Source: Halobacteriales archaeon YIM A00010 (GTDB lineage: Archaea > Halobacteriota > Halobacteria > Halobacteriales > Haloarculaceae). From it: DNA of 64,000 nt. Location of the stretch: contig JAKCFJ010000004.1 in the NCBI GenBank assembly GCA_025041175.1, forward strand, positions 186,001-250,000, read 5' to 3'. This document shows, one piece after another, positions 26,693-34,882 of this stretch (position 1 is the first letter of the stretch; each line of letters starts with the position of its first letter). The notes beneath the pieces were generated by a model. That model worked only from the letters and a program-made list of their open reading frames with translations, did no database searches and had not been told where the DNA came from. A program made the position numbers and the translations under genes.

Positions 26693-27235
26693 AGCCGATT
26701 TAATCGCCGCCCGAGTCCAGAGTATCGTGCCTTCGTTGAGACCGTCCGCGAGTACGCCGACAGCGAACAGGAGCCTGGTGAGGATGTCCGGCGAGCGATC
26801 GCTGATGCACTCGAAGATGAGTTGAGAGAGCGATTCAAGGATTACTGGAAGGTTGATGGGACAGCCGACACCGCGTGCCTCCGACAACTGATCACGGGAG
26901 AAGACGAGTGTTCGTGTGATCGGTCATGGGTTGATCGAGAACTCGAAACCGTCGGAGAGGGTGACGATCCCCCGCACAAGCCACCTCATGCCGACTACTC
27001 GACGCTCTGGCTCGATGAAAACGATGAACCAGGTGTGTTCTCGATGCATGTATCCCACCCCGAACAACAACTCGTCTCGAAGACAGCAGAACCAAACCCA
27101 GAGCAGCGCCAGCGAAACGGCTGGTTCGACTTTGTGGAGCTTGCTGAACACTGGGGCCTTGAAATCACCGTCATGCCGGTGTCGTGGTACAACGCCATGT
27201 CGACCGTCAATATCTTCTATCCGCCCGAGAGATGA
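26690..27235 (+). CDS. MSRFNR-type hypothetical protein with Cys pair (long form)
   Basis: A 181-residue protein of unknown function. The first 85 residues (MSRFNRRPSPEYRAFVETVR, then DVRRAIADALEDELRERFKD, then ECSCDRSWVD) are shared with the 90-residue protein at 29751, so this is a paralogous family with an acidic helical domain and a Cys-x-Cys. The extra C-terminal half (STLWLDENDEPGVFSMHVSH ... WGLEITVMPVSWYNAMSTVN) is unique to this copy. The start overlaps the end of the broken recombinase, which suggests the gene was carried with an integrating element. Confidence 0.55.
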   Translation: MSRFNRRPSPEYRAFVETVREYADSEQEPGEDVRRAIADALEDELRERFKDYWKVDGTADTACLRQLITGEDECSCDRSWVDRELETVGEGDDPPHKPPHADYSTLWLDENDEPGVFSMHVSHPEQQLVSKTAEPNPEQRQRNGWFDFVELAEHWGLEITVMPVSWYNAMSTVNIFYPPER

Positions 27236-27473
27236 CGCCATTATGGTATCAAACACAGCGACACACCAGTACGTCTGATGCAGCCGGAGTTGGTCGACCT
27301 CGACAGAAAAACTATGGTGTTAGGAAATTAATTGGATAGTAGCGGGGATTGTTGGAGGGCGATTCTCGCGAACGGGACCTTTACCCGCGTCTTCGATCTA
27401 ACCGATTCACCTTTTGTGGCGAATTATTTGGGTATCGTCTGGAATCAAATCGGAACCGATATGAAGTCAGTAC

Positions 27474-27568
27474 GATACCAGATCGAATTCAATATGATAC
27501 CAGATCCCGTGTGGAGAGAACGCTCGTCGAAGCATTTAATGCTTACAACTGCTTACAAACAGTTACAA
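27474..27568 (+). promoter_or_regulatory. Repeats upstream of the HTH/PemK-like pair
   Basis: GATACCAGATC occurs twice (about 27475 and 27497). Closer to the start, ACAACTG..CAGTTACAAC forms an imperfect inverted repeat ending at the ATG (27570), with TTACAA written three times. This fits autoregulation by the antitoxin. The rest of 27236-27473 has no supported gene. Confidence 0.45.
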
Positions 27569-27569
27569 C

Positions 27570-28031
27570 ATGCCCGTAGATCTTAGAACACACACGCCGG
27601 ACGACTCGATCAACGTGCGTCCCGGTACCAACGAGGCAGCAATCCTAGAGTTGCTGTACACCGCCCCTCATCTCGGGTACTCTCCCGCCGAGATCAGGGA
27701 CCAGATCGATATCCCCGCTGGCAGTGTCTCGACCACGCTCACGCGACTGCTAGAGAAGGGGTATATCGGGAAAACGTCGGATGGACTCTACCACGGATTG
27801 GACGATTCCCCGCATATCCGACGCTTCGCGCAGTCGCTCGTGAAGCTCAACCAGATCACGACCACCTATCCGAACGCCGGATTCGACGAAGAATTCGTTG
27901 AGAATGTCGAAGACAGCGGACCCGAACCGATTCCGACGGACCGGCAAGAGGAGATGGAAACCGAACGGAACATGATCGAACCTCCACTCGGTGACGATCT
28001 CGTCGCTGACGATCCCAACCAAGACACGTAA
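27570..28031 (+). CDS. Winged-helix (MarR-like) antitoxin candidate
   Basis: 153 residues. The N-terminal half is a winged helix: NEAAILELLYTAPHLGYSPA, then EIRDQIDIPAGSVSTTLTRL and LEKGYIGKTSDGLYHGLDD, the wing. The C-terminal 60 residues are acidic and disordered-looking, suited to wrapping a toxin. The next gene (28051), on the same strand 19 nt later, is PemK/MazF-like. In haloarchaea such HTH-PemK pairs act as toxin-antitoxin modules; the assignment here rests on gene order and folds. Confidence 0.65.
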   Translation: MPVDLRTHTPDDSINVRPGTNEAAILELLYTAPHLGYSPAEIRDQIDIPAGSVSTTLTRLLEKGYIGKTSDGLYHGLDDSPHIRRFAQSLVKLNQITTTYPNAGFDEEFVENVEDSGPEPIPTDRQEEMETERNMIEPPLGDDLVADDPNQDT

Positions 28032-28050
28032 CTCTCCACTGTTGATTTCT

Positions 28051-28386
28051 ATGGACTACTACCCTCAAGGCAGCTTGATCCGGCTCCCAGACCCGACCGA
28101 CGCGCACAAGTTCCGCTACGCGATCGTCGTTTCAGATGTTAATCGCCCGTCCCTAGAGACGGAGCACACGATCGTTTGTCTTAGCTCACAAAACCACTAC
28201 GCAGCTCCCGTGACGCAACTGCCGTTCAATGGCCTCGAAGAAGGCCGGCTGCGGAAGACAGCGTACATCATGCCGTGGGCCATGTACACGATCCATCCCG
28301 AGACTATTGCCGAGCGGCACGGAATGCTCAACGAAACCGGGATGAATGCCGTTGCGGACGCCATCGAAGGGATGGTACGGCCCTAA
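28051..28386 (+). CDS. PemK/MazF-like toxin candidate
   Basis: A 111-residue SH3-barrel-like protein: MDYYPQGSLIRLPDPTDAHK, then FRYAIVVSDVNRPSLETEHT and ARG-like KTAYIMPWAMYTIHPETIAE. PemK/MazF toxins are sequence-specific ribonucleases; the opening 'G-x-L-I-x-L-P..RYAIVVSD' strand pair is typical. I chose the ATG at 28051 because it directly precedes the barrel. It follows the winged-helix gene by 19 nt and is the likely toxin of the pair. Confidence 0.65.
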   Translation: MDYYPQGSLIRLPDPTDAHKFRYAIVVSDVNRPSLETEHTIVCLSSQNHYAAPVTQLPFNGLEEGRLRKTAYIMPWAMYTIHPETIAERHGMLNETGMNAVADAIEGMVRP

Positions 28387-28552
28387 TCACCGAGTTACTG
28401 CATTGTGCCATTCCGTAAATCCAGTTGGAAACATCATCCCCAATGGGAGAAATGCCGACAATGCTAACACTGACAGCATTGTCGAAATTGATACTATTGT
28501 TCAAAATTTGCGCCGGACAGAACACCGTTCCTCAGGACCATCGGCTTCTGGC

Positions 28553-28801
28553 TCACTCTACTCTTTCCACGCTCCACCCCTCATGAGCGTCGTCCATATG
28601 GTCGAAATGGTTTTGCATCGTCTCATCTGTACTCATCCCGCGATATTTCACCGTATTAGCCCCGCATTCTGGACAATCCCAGTCAGTGTCGTCTCGTTGT
28701 GATGAACGAGGGCTTGCGTGATTGATAGGGTTCACTCGATGGAGCGCGGCCTGAACGTAGTCTTCTTCTCCTGCTTGATACTCGGTTTCCATCCACTCCA
28801 T
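28553..28801 (-). CDS. C2H2-type zinc protein, 82 residues
   Basis: It starts MEWMETEYQAGEEDYVQAAL and has a single C2H2-like motif: DWDCPECGANTVKYRG, then MQNHFDHMDDAHEGW. The 5' side touches the miniature element at 28817, so upstream residues or the promoter may have been replaced by that insertion. Positions 28387-28552 hold no gene. Function unknown. Confidence 0.5.
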   Translation of the reverse strand: MEWMETEYQAGEEDYVQAALHRVNPINHASPRSSQRDDTDWDCPECGANTVKYRGMSTDETMQNHFDHMDDAHEGWSVERVE

Positions 28802-28816
28802 AAGCGCGAGGGCGTG

Positions 28817-29262
28817 ACATCCTCCCACGACTAAAGTCGTGGGCTTCCCACGGCACCGCTGGTTTGGGAACGTATGGTTTGCAGTCCACCACTACGGTCG
28901 GAGTCAGAATCCCCAACCGCAGTCCTGTGAAGGCACGGCTGGACTGCTGGCAGTGCCACACTACCGGTACTCCTATCCTCTCCGTGAAGACTCGGAGTTA
29001 CTTTTTTGTACTGCAAGATGGCCCGACGCTTGTTGTTTCGTTCCCACGTGGGGCACATCCCGTTTCCGAGATGGGCGGACACTCGAACCGCCAGTTTCGG
29101 GCCGTCAAAGACCGGACTCTGTGAGAATCCGGCTCGACAGTTGAGAGACGTACGGAAGGAATATCAACATGGTGGAGTCATCCCACGGCGAAAGTGGCCG
29201 AATGTAGTTCGGCTGATCAGCCAGATGTAATCTGGCCAAGCCGTGGGTTTTCTCCTTGATTT
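28817..29262 (+). mobile_element. IS200/IS605-derived miniature element, type B (copy 1)
   Basis: The left end is TGACATCCTCCCACGACTAA with its hairpin partner AGTCGTGGGCTTCCC. The right end is GGAGTCATCCCACGGCGAAA ... GCCGTGGGTTTTCTC. About 445 bp with no transposase. The right-end hairpin is interrupted by two palindromes, GCCGAATGTAGTTCGGC and GCCAGATGTAATCTGGC, absent from the sibling at 40487-40846. It inserted upstream of the zinc protein gene at 28553. Confidence 0.65.
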
Positions 29263-29295
29263 CGGATAAGCCACTGTACCACGATAGCACAACAC

Positions 29296-29574
29296 ATGAC
29301 TCGAGAGGACTCTGAGGTCCCGCTCGATCTCAAGCACGCGATTGCAGACGCCGAGACCGACAGCAGACGGCGTGCTATGGATATCCACCCGCCATCCGAG
29401 TGGCACGACTGTCCAAACTGCGGACGACGACTCCACGGACAGTCGGTCATCCATGATGAAAATGGCGACCTCATCGCTGTCGAGTACTCCTGTGAATGCC
29501 TCTCTCTATGGACCTGGGAGCCGGACACGGACGAACTGTATTATCGCGGGGAGAGCGAACTCATCGATGACTAA
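29296..29574 (+). CDS. Small zinc-ribbon protein
   Basis: 92 residues with HDCPNCGRRLHGQSVIHDEN and, 18 residues later, YSCECLSLWTWE: a Cys-x2-Cys...Cys-x-Cys pattern suited to one zinc ion. The C-terminus is acidic. The stop overlaps the ATG of the next small membrane gene (ATGACTAA), so it is the first gene of a three-gene operon ending with the MSRFNR paralogue at 29751. Function unknown. Confidence 0.6.
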   Translation: MTREDSEVPLDLKHAIADAETDSRRRAMDIHPPSEWHDCPNCGRRLHGQSVIHDENGDLIAVEYSCECLSLWTWEPDTDELYYRGESELIDD

Positions 29575-29764
29575 CGAATAACGAGCGCAGCTCGATGCGT
29601 TTCTGGGGAGTGGATTGGGTCTCCTCGACCTCATCCTGGAAGTGGTTTCTCCATCACGATTGAGCTGGGCGGCGATCATAGCGGGTCTTGCCATCCTCGT
29701 TGGAGTCGACACCCTCTACCGACTGCGGACGCAGACAGAGACGAAAGACCATGAGTCGCTTTAA
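29567..29764 (+). pseudogene. Small membrane protein with early nonsense codon
   Basis: The ATG at 29567 reads MTNE, then TAA (29579), then RAQLDAFLGSGLGLLDLILE, then LSWAAIIAGLAILVGVDTLY (a transmembrane helix) and a charged tail ending at 29764. It overlaps its neighbours on both sides by ATG/stop overlaps, which shows it was a real operon member. Translation could restart only at a non-ATG codon. Confidence 0.5.
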
Positions 29765-30023
29765 CCGCACTCCGAGTCCGGCGTACCGAGCGTTCGTGGC
29801 GGACATTCAGGAGTACGCCGATGCAGATCAGGAACCAGGCGAGAATGTCCGTCGGGCGATTGCTGAGGCGCTCGAAGACGAGCTGCGGCAACGGTTCAAA
29901 GACTACTGGGAGGTTGACGAACGGGCAGAGAGGCCATGCCTCCGACGGCCGATCACTGGTGCAAACGAATGCACGTGTGAACGTTCGTGGATCGATTTCG
30001 AGGAGACACCATCTACGGAATGA
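29751..30023 (+). CDS. MSRFNR-type hypothetical protein (short form)
   Basis: 90 residues, paralogous to the N-terminal half of the protein at 26690: MSRFNRTPSPAYRAFVADIQ, DVRRAIAEALEDEL-type helix (NVRRAIAEALEDELRQRFKD), then ECTCERSWIDFE with the conserved Cys-x-Cys. It ends soon after that motif. It is the last gene of the operon with 29296 and the broken membrane gene. Function unknown; the duplication next to different partners suggests a modular accessory factor. Confidence 0.55.
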   Translation: MSRFNRTPSPAYRAFVADIQEYADADQEPGENVRRAIAEALEDELRQRFKDYWEVDERAERPCLRRPITGANECTCERSWIDFEETPSTE

Positions 30024-30747
30024 ATCCAAGAGCCACTCAACCGGCCACAAACCCTTTTTCGTCAGCTCCCAACCGATCATCTAGCGGGGACTTACCGGGT
30101 GGAGGGCCGGAGCACACCTTTCTCACCCCGAATTGATATTCATATCAATCACCGATCGGAGAGAGCAACACCGTCGATCCGACCATCAATACGAGAGAGC
30201 CATCCTCTCCCCAGTGAGCGTATCGTATCACTCCGATGACCAACCCCGTGAGCAGATTCAGAAATGACAGTGATGTGTCTACTGTACACGAAACGGCCGG
30301 TGCTGTACCCTAAATCGACTGCCGTCGTGTGATTTTCTCGAATGTGCTGTACTGCTTTGGCTTGCCTTTCGATCTCTCCCAAATCTGTCAGTACTATTCG
30401 TCCGCTACAGGAGCTAAAACGGCCAAATAGAGGACATAAGTATGAAATAATACATGTTGGATATAAGAGTGATATTTCCGACGGAGAAGCAGAGACGAAT
30501 ATTAATCATATACTTGATACCAAAATCGGTTTTTGTACAGTCAATCTATTCACTATCACGACAAATCCAGTTCGGGAGGGACCGATCAGCATGGACACCC
30601 GATCTGCCCAGAAATCATCCTCATAGCGTCCATTTGATTCCGAACTCCGACCCATGGGGCCCAGAAAAATAGAATCGATTGAGAGACGAATATGAGCCAC
30701 TCAGAGCAATCCTATGAGATGGCCCAAAACATACATCTAAGAGCTTC
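30024..30747. other. Stretch without a supported gene
   Basis: It contains a TTGATATTCATATCAA palindrome at about 30135 (6-bp arms), possibly an operator or terminator, and AT-rich DNA at 30410-30560. A minus-strand reading at 30149-30382 (EIERQAKAVQHIRENHTTAV) looks partly protein-like but has no family or clear start. Confidence 0.35.
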
Positions 30748-31077
30748 TCACAACAGACAATTTGGCTTCGTCTTTCGTCGCCCACCACCGAACGCCGAGC
30801 GCGCCCGCTGCGCCACCCTGTACTTCCGTCGACGTAGAGGGGACATCCCGGCTCGCATGTGAGCCTGATCCTCAATGCCGTCCGTCCGGATGTCCCCAGC
30901 CGTCCGGTCGACACTTGTCTTGCCGGTTCGGTAATAGGTCCCCTCGCCTCCACACTCGGGGCACCAGAAATTTTCCTGTCTCTCGTGGTGTGACCGATGG
31001 AGCCGGAGATCCCCATTCCCACAGATGCACGTCGTCCGTTCTCTGACGCGCCGCCAGAATCGAGCGATCGCCGCCAT
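30748..31077 (-). CDS. Zinc-ribbon protein with basic N-terminus
   Basis: About 109 residues from an ATG at 31077: MAAIARFWRRVRERTTCICG, then LHRSHHERQENFWCPECGGE. Cys-x-Cys and Cys-x2-Cys about 24 residues apart make a plausible zinc ribbon. The C-terminal part is Arg-rich (MSPLRRRKYRVAQRARSAFG), unusual for a haloarchaeal protein, and may include antisense artefact. An upstream ATG exists at 31158. Moderate to low confidence. Confidence 0.35.
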   Translation of the reverse strand: MAAIARFWRRVRERTTCICGNGDLRLHRSHHERQENFWCPECGGEGTYYRTGKTSVDRTAGDIRTDGIEDQAHMRAGMSPLRRRKYRVAQRARSAFGGGRRKTKPNCLL

Positions 31078-31250
31078 TACCACGTCGTCGCGTCGGTCAA
31101 CAGCGATGCTTCCTTGTCCCCTCGCGTTCGAGTTCAAGGTGGCTTTCGCGCTTGACATAGCTGAATCAGAGAAAGCCGGCGTCGGGGTGCTCCAACACCC
31201 TGGCGCGATTCCTTTCACTTTGTATCACGCCCAGTACCGTGCTCTCTCTA

Positions 31251-31312
31251 TCTTGTCCTTGTAGGGACAAGGTAATAAGTATTGTACCTTGTCTCAATAA
31301 GGCCAAGGAATA
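31251..31312 (+). promoter_or_regulatory. CTTGTCC/GGACAAG operator-like repeats
   Basis: CTTGTCC TTGTAG GGACAAG forms a 7-bp inverted repeat near 31252-31272, followed by TACCTTGTCTC and GGCCAAGG. They sit in front of the small HTH gene at 31339 and suggest autoregulation. Confidence 0.4.
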
Positions 31313-31338
31313 TGTGCGTGAGTCTCATAGCCCTCCAT

Positions 31339-31599
31339 ATGACAGAGGATCGAAAGCGGGGAGAGGGGGGCGAGTATGTTGAGGAATTTGCGGCTGATAC
31401 CGTACTTGAGGCCTTCGAGCGCGCCGAGCGCCCGTTTCTGAGCAGTCAGGAGGTGGCTGAGCGGCTGGGCTGTTCGCAACGGACAGCCCTCCGGAAGCTA
31501 GGGAAACTGGATGACCAGAACGGCGATGGAACGCTCAAGCGGGTTGATTTTGGTGAACGGCAAGCCGTGTGGTGGTTACCCGAATCGAATGCAGAGTAA
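31339..31599 (+). CDS. Small winged-helix regulator
   Basis: 86 residues: EYVEEFAADTVLEAFERAER, then FLSSQEVAERLGCSQRTALR (the helix-turn-helix), then KLGKLDDQNGDGTLKRVDFG and a VWWLPE strand (the wing). It resembles haloarchaeal HTH proteins of the MarR/Lrp-like DNA-binding type without an effector domain. I chose the ATG at 31339; an upstream ATG at 31282 falls within the operator-like repeats. Targets unknown. Confidence 0.65.
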   Translation: MTEDRKRGEGGEYVEEFAADTVLEAFERAERPFLSSQEVAERLGCSQRTALRKLGKLDDQNGDGTLKRVDFGERQAVWWLPESNAE

Positions 31600-31793
31600 A
31601 ACGTCGTTTCTTCCCACTACGGGGGCAAGGTCGGGCTTTCTCGCAGTCCCGGCACATCCGGCCGAGCTGGTTTCCCAGCTCCCGGATCGTCGTCCCCCAA
31701 GGTATTGCTACGGTACAACGAGCAGTAGTCCTCTGCTCTGTCTCCCCCGCCGACATCATGCTCTTCTTCCTCGTCGTTATAGAGACAAAGCTT

Positions 31794-32102
31794 ATGCATG
31801 TAGATTTCTATAGTATAGGTGTGGAAGAAAGCATAAACGCGAAAGCGAACCTCGCGGCCGCGTTCGTGGCGTTGTTCGTTATGCCGCCGGTGCTCCTGCT
31901 ACCGAGCAGGCCACTCCTCATCGATAGTGTTCCTGAGCCAACTCTCTGGCAGTCGGCGACTCTGTTCATCGGACAGTTCCTCGTCTTCGGACTTGCTGTG
32001 AAAGCGTGGAACCAGCGCCAGCGGCTCCGTGAGCGAGAACGGGAAGCCGAGCGCTGGAAGTATCGGGTCGAACTGGCAGGCTGGGACAAAAACCTCGCCT
32101 GA
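31794..32102 (+). CDS. Small two-helix membrane protein
   Basis: 102 residues. Two transmembrane segments (ANLAAAFVALFVMPPVLLLP and ATLFIGQFLVFGLAVKAW) are followed by a charged, Arg/Glu-rich cytoplasmic tail (QRQRLREREREAERWKYRVE). No family is recognised. It starts about 200 nt after the HTH gene. Downstream (32181-32229) is a GC-rich hairpin related to one at 34670-34718. Confidence 0.5.
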   Translation: MHVDFYSIGVEESINAKANLAAAFVALFVMPPVLLLPSRPLLIDSVPEPTLWQSATLFIGQFLVFGLAVKAWNQRQRLREREREAERWKYRVELAGWDKNLA

Positions 32103-32180
32103 GCCGGACTACGAAGTCGCTCGCCTTCGAACAGCGTTTGGCTTCACGAACAAACAATATTGGCGAAAGACCGCTCGCGT

Positions 32181-32229
32181 GTTGTCGGCCGTTTGTGTCG
32201 CGCCGCAGGCGCAAGCGCACCATGACACG
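32181..32229. repeat. GC-rich hairpin repeat, pair A
   Basis: GTTGTCGGCCGTTTGTGTCG then CGCCGCAGGCGCAAG and ATGACACGGCC. The arms GGCCGTTTGTGTCGCGC and GCGCACCATGACACGGCC pair imperfectly. A related sequence with the same order occurs at 34670-34718. Confidence 0.45.
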
Positions 32230-32239
32230 GCCACAAATA

Positions 32240-32663
32240 TTAGCTGAATAGGTAGGCGCTAAGTCCCCTTATTCAACGAGTACCACAGTCCGCACAGCGG
32301 ACAAGGAACGCAGGAAGGTGGGGATACAGCCGTCACCAAAACGCTTCGCGTTTTGGCTGGCTCATGAGAGCAAAGCTCTCAGGAACGTCACCAGAAATCT
32401 CCGATTTCTGGTTGGAGCCAGAACTACTGGTTCTGGCGATACCACTGAGTAAGGGTGGTCCACTCCGAATCGACGCTTGTGGAAACTGCGCTCCCTATGC
32501 GGACGGACGGCTTGCACCGACCGTCCGTGACAAAAAGTGTCGCGGAAGCAGGAAGCCCCTGGCTCTAGGAGTCGTTCGAAAGACCAGAGGTCTTTCGTGT
32601 TGATGAGAGAGCCTGCTCTCTCAAACCATCGCCTTCGGCGACGAGTAGGCAGCGGTAGTTCAC
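32240..32663 (+). mobile_element. tnpB-less IS1341-derived miniature element (copy 4)
   Basis: 424 bp from TTAGCTGA and TAGGCGCTAAGTCCCC to the terminal GCGGTAGTTCAC. The body holds a series of palindromes (AAAACGCTTCGCGTTTT, GAGAGCAAAGCTCTC, CAGAAATCTCCGATTTCTG, CCAGAACTACTGGTTCTGG, GAAAGACCAGAGGTCTTTC, AGAGAGCCTGCTCTCT), and the TnpB-tail-like block GTGGAAACTGCGCTCCCT. No protein-coding gene is present. Confidence 0.7.
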
Positions 32664-32827
32664 TATATAGTCCTTCTCGATATTCTTGGTACTGTCCACT
32701 ACCACATTGATAGGAATCATCCGTATTTATAAGAGAATGTTAACCCACAACCAATAATTATACCATACAGTTGAAAATTAGTTCTAACAGTAGAAAAATA
32801 TTTATCTGTTGTCGAGAACAGATTGAT

Positions 32828-33250
32828 ATGGTCGGAACACTATCAGAAACTGAAATATGGGTCGGCCAGTCCCGAAAAGTATCAATTGAACTGTTGGGAA
32901 TAGCTCTCATTATATTTCTTGTAATGGCCGTACTTCATACCCCGAGAACCGCAACACCACTCCACCAGATCGGAGCACCAGTAGGATTTGGGAGTACCGG
33001 TTTTATCATCCCTCTAATGGTACTTCCGGCTACTATCAGTGCATACCTAAGAGGCGGGATCGTGGTCAGTCTCATCAACGCTGCTGCCCCTATCTTCGGA
33101 GCTAATATTCCAGTTGCAGTAACTAGTTACTATCCCCCAGATTGGATCAATTTCTTCTCATTCTATATATTGTTTGCTCTTATAATTGGGTTATGTGGAT
33201 ATATGTTTGGAATCACCGCACGTCGCGCCACCCACCATTATATAAGATAA
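32828..33250 (+). CDS. Four-helix membrane protein
   Basis: 140 residues starting at the ATG at 32828, with a TATA (TATTTATC, about 32798) 24-30 nt upstream. Hydrophobic segments are IELLGIALIIFLVMAVLH, FIIPLMVLPATISAYLRG, IVVSLINAAAPIFGANIP and FFSFYILFALIIGLCGYMFG. The C-terminus is short and basic. It resembles small haloarchaeal membrane proteins of unknown function and lies between an IS-derived element and a convergent protease gene. Confidence 0.6.
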   Translation: MVGTLSETEIWVGQSRKVSIELLGIALIIFLVMAVLHTPRTATPLHQIGAPVGFGSTGFIIPLMVLPATISAYLRGGIVVSLINAAAPIFGANIPVAVTSYYPPDWINFFSFYILFALIIGLCGYMFGITARRATHHYIR

Positions 33251-33329
33251 ATATCACTTCATCACATATACACTGCCGTATCGACCGAAGTTCATCACGT
33301 TTATTCACTACTATCTCGGCAATCATCTG

Positions 33330-34529
33330 CTATTTTATCGTAAACTTCGTATTATTTGCAATTCTCCAAAACGGGTAGCCATAGGCAGGTCGTCCTTTGA
33401 GACCACTGAGTCCACATCCAGTATACGATCCTGTGTTCTCAACGCCACTCAGAACAGTAACGATATGGTTGCCACTAGAGGTCGGCCACCAGAAGGGCCC
33501 ACCGGAGTCACCTTGCCGGCCATAGTCCGGCATTCCAATCTTTATCGCACTTCCAAACCACTTCATACACGAACCAATCTTAGTAGCTCCACCCCCCTTC
33601 ACATGTGCATCCTGATATCCAGAGACCTTCCCTTGGAATTTCAGCGTTCCCTTCTGTCCCTGAATCGATTCCATCCCATCCTGCGTGGCGTAGCCGTGGA
33701 CTTTAGCTAGCCCATCGTTATGCCAAATGTAGTCACTATACCGCGTCTCCTTATCGTTGATCATCACCCAATCGTGTGTTTTGTGCCCATCGGCACCATG
33801 ACCCAAGGAATCTCCGTGTGTGTCGTTAACCCACCCTGTTCCGATGTGGCACGCATCAGCGACAACGTGATTGGCCGTATAGAGATACTGGCTGTCTCCA
33901 TCTGTTGCTCGACACCCGCTTGTTCCTGTCATATCGCGGCTTGCATCCTGGATTTCGATGCCACCATGGAACGGAAGTGCCGTCACATCATCGTGACAAT
34001 CCACATCAGCAGCGACAAACTCGCCGTTCATCCGTCGAACCTTGATATCCGATCCGACGAGTGCACGTGATTGAGTCACTTGTGTCTGTTCAAGGGCATC
34101 TGGAAGGGTACTAAGTTGATCGTCAGCCGTGTCAGGACGAACAGTAATTTCCGGCTCTGAATAATAGACACCGCCTTCCATCCGGTCCGTCGCACTATAC
34201 GAAATACTATCGACGAACGATTTCTCCCCGAATTGTTTCCAAAGCTGTTCCGTGATGTTTCGTATAGCTTTTTGATGGTTTAACCATCTCTTGGGGACTT
34301 TTTTCGTATGTATTGGTTCCGCTTTGACGCCCCTCCGGGCAGCAACGATGCGAGTGGTACGATCAGCTGTTTTGAAATAGGAGGCATTCCCAAGTCCGAA
34401 CAGGCTAAAAGCCCCTGCTCCAGAGGATTTCAATAGTGAGCGGCGATGAATGGTCACGTCCTGCTTGTTCTCCTGAGATGGTCCCTTTGAATGTAGTCCA
34501 AATTTATCACCTGATCCATTATCAGTCAT
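33330..34529 (-). CDS. Tat-exported trypsin-like serine protease
   Basis: About 399 residues. Near the N-terminus HRRSLLKSSGAGAFSLFGLG is a Tat signal. The chymotrypsin-fold catalytic triad can be placed: His in YLYTANHVVADAC, Asp in KTHDWVMINDKE, and Ser in YGRQGDSGGPFWWP. A propeptide-like region of about 150 residues separates the signal from the protease domain. Extracellular proteases of the S1 family are known in haloarchaea, for processing of or competition for protein. I chose the ATG at 34529 (MTDNGSGDKF); an ATG at 34556 is also possible. The gene is convergent with the membrane protein gene and AT-richer than most of the window. Confidence 0.75.
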   Translation of the reverse strand: MTDNGSGDKFGLHSKGPSQENKQDVTIHRRSLLKSSGAGAFSLFGLGNASYFKTADRTTRIVAARRGVKAEPIHTKKVPKRWLNHQKAIRNITEQLWKQFGEKSFVDSISYSATDRMEGGVYYSEPEITVRPDTADDQLSTLPDALEQTQVTQSRALVGSDIKVRRMNGEFVAADVDCHDDVTALPFHGGIEIQDASRDMTGTSGCRATDGDSQYLYTANHVVADACHIGTGWVNDTHGDSLGHGADGHKTHDWVMINDKETRYSDYIWHNDGLAKVHGYATQDGMESIQGQKGTLKFQGKVSGYQDAHVKGGGATKIGSCMKWFGSAIKIGMPDYGRQGDSGGPFWWPTSSGNHIVTVLSGVENTGSYTGCGLSGLKGRPAYGYPFWRIANNTKFTIK

Positions 34530-34669
34530 ATACATTGTCATTTCATACAACAACATATTATAATTTCTTAATTATTCATATAGTAGTTTATTAATATATT
34601 GTATATAGGTATATACATAACCCAAAGTATTATCAAAGATGGATGCCGCTGCCGAAATACCTCTTCCGG

Positions 34670-34718
34670 GTCGTCGGCTGTTTGTATCGCGCTACAGGCG
34701 CGACACTGATGACACGAC
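34670..34718. repeat. GC-rich hairpin repeat, pair B
   Basis: GTCGTCGGCTGTTTGTATCG then CGCTACAGGCGCGACAC and ATGACACGAC, the same order and near-identical blocks as 32181-32229. Confidence 0.4.
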
Positions 34719-34882
34719 TTACTGACAATGAACTCCAGCCGATCCTTGCAGCCCTCAATGAAGGTTACCAATCGACTCTGGCCAGTCGATTGAAGATGTT
34801 CATACGTGGCTCGATTTCGTCCTCACCATATTCCAGCGGGACGAACAGAGCCAACTCCAAATGTTCATCAACCAGTAACAGT
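34709..34882 (+). pseudogene. Short frameshifted ORF
   Basis: MTRLTDNELQPILAALNEGY, then after a one-base shift near 34770 QSIEDVHTWLDFVLTIFQRD and EQSQLQMFINQ with a stop. The joined protein would be about 57 residues, helical. Family unknown. Part of the minus-strand Tat protein gene overlaps its end. Confidence 0.35.
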
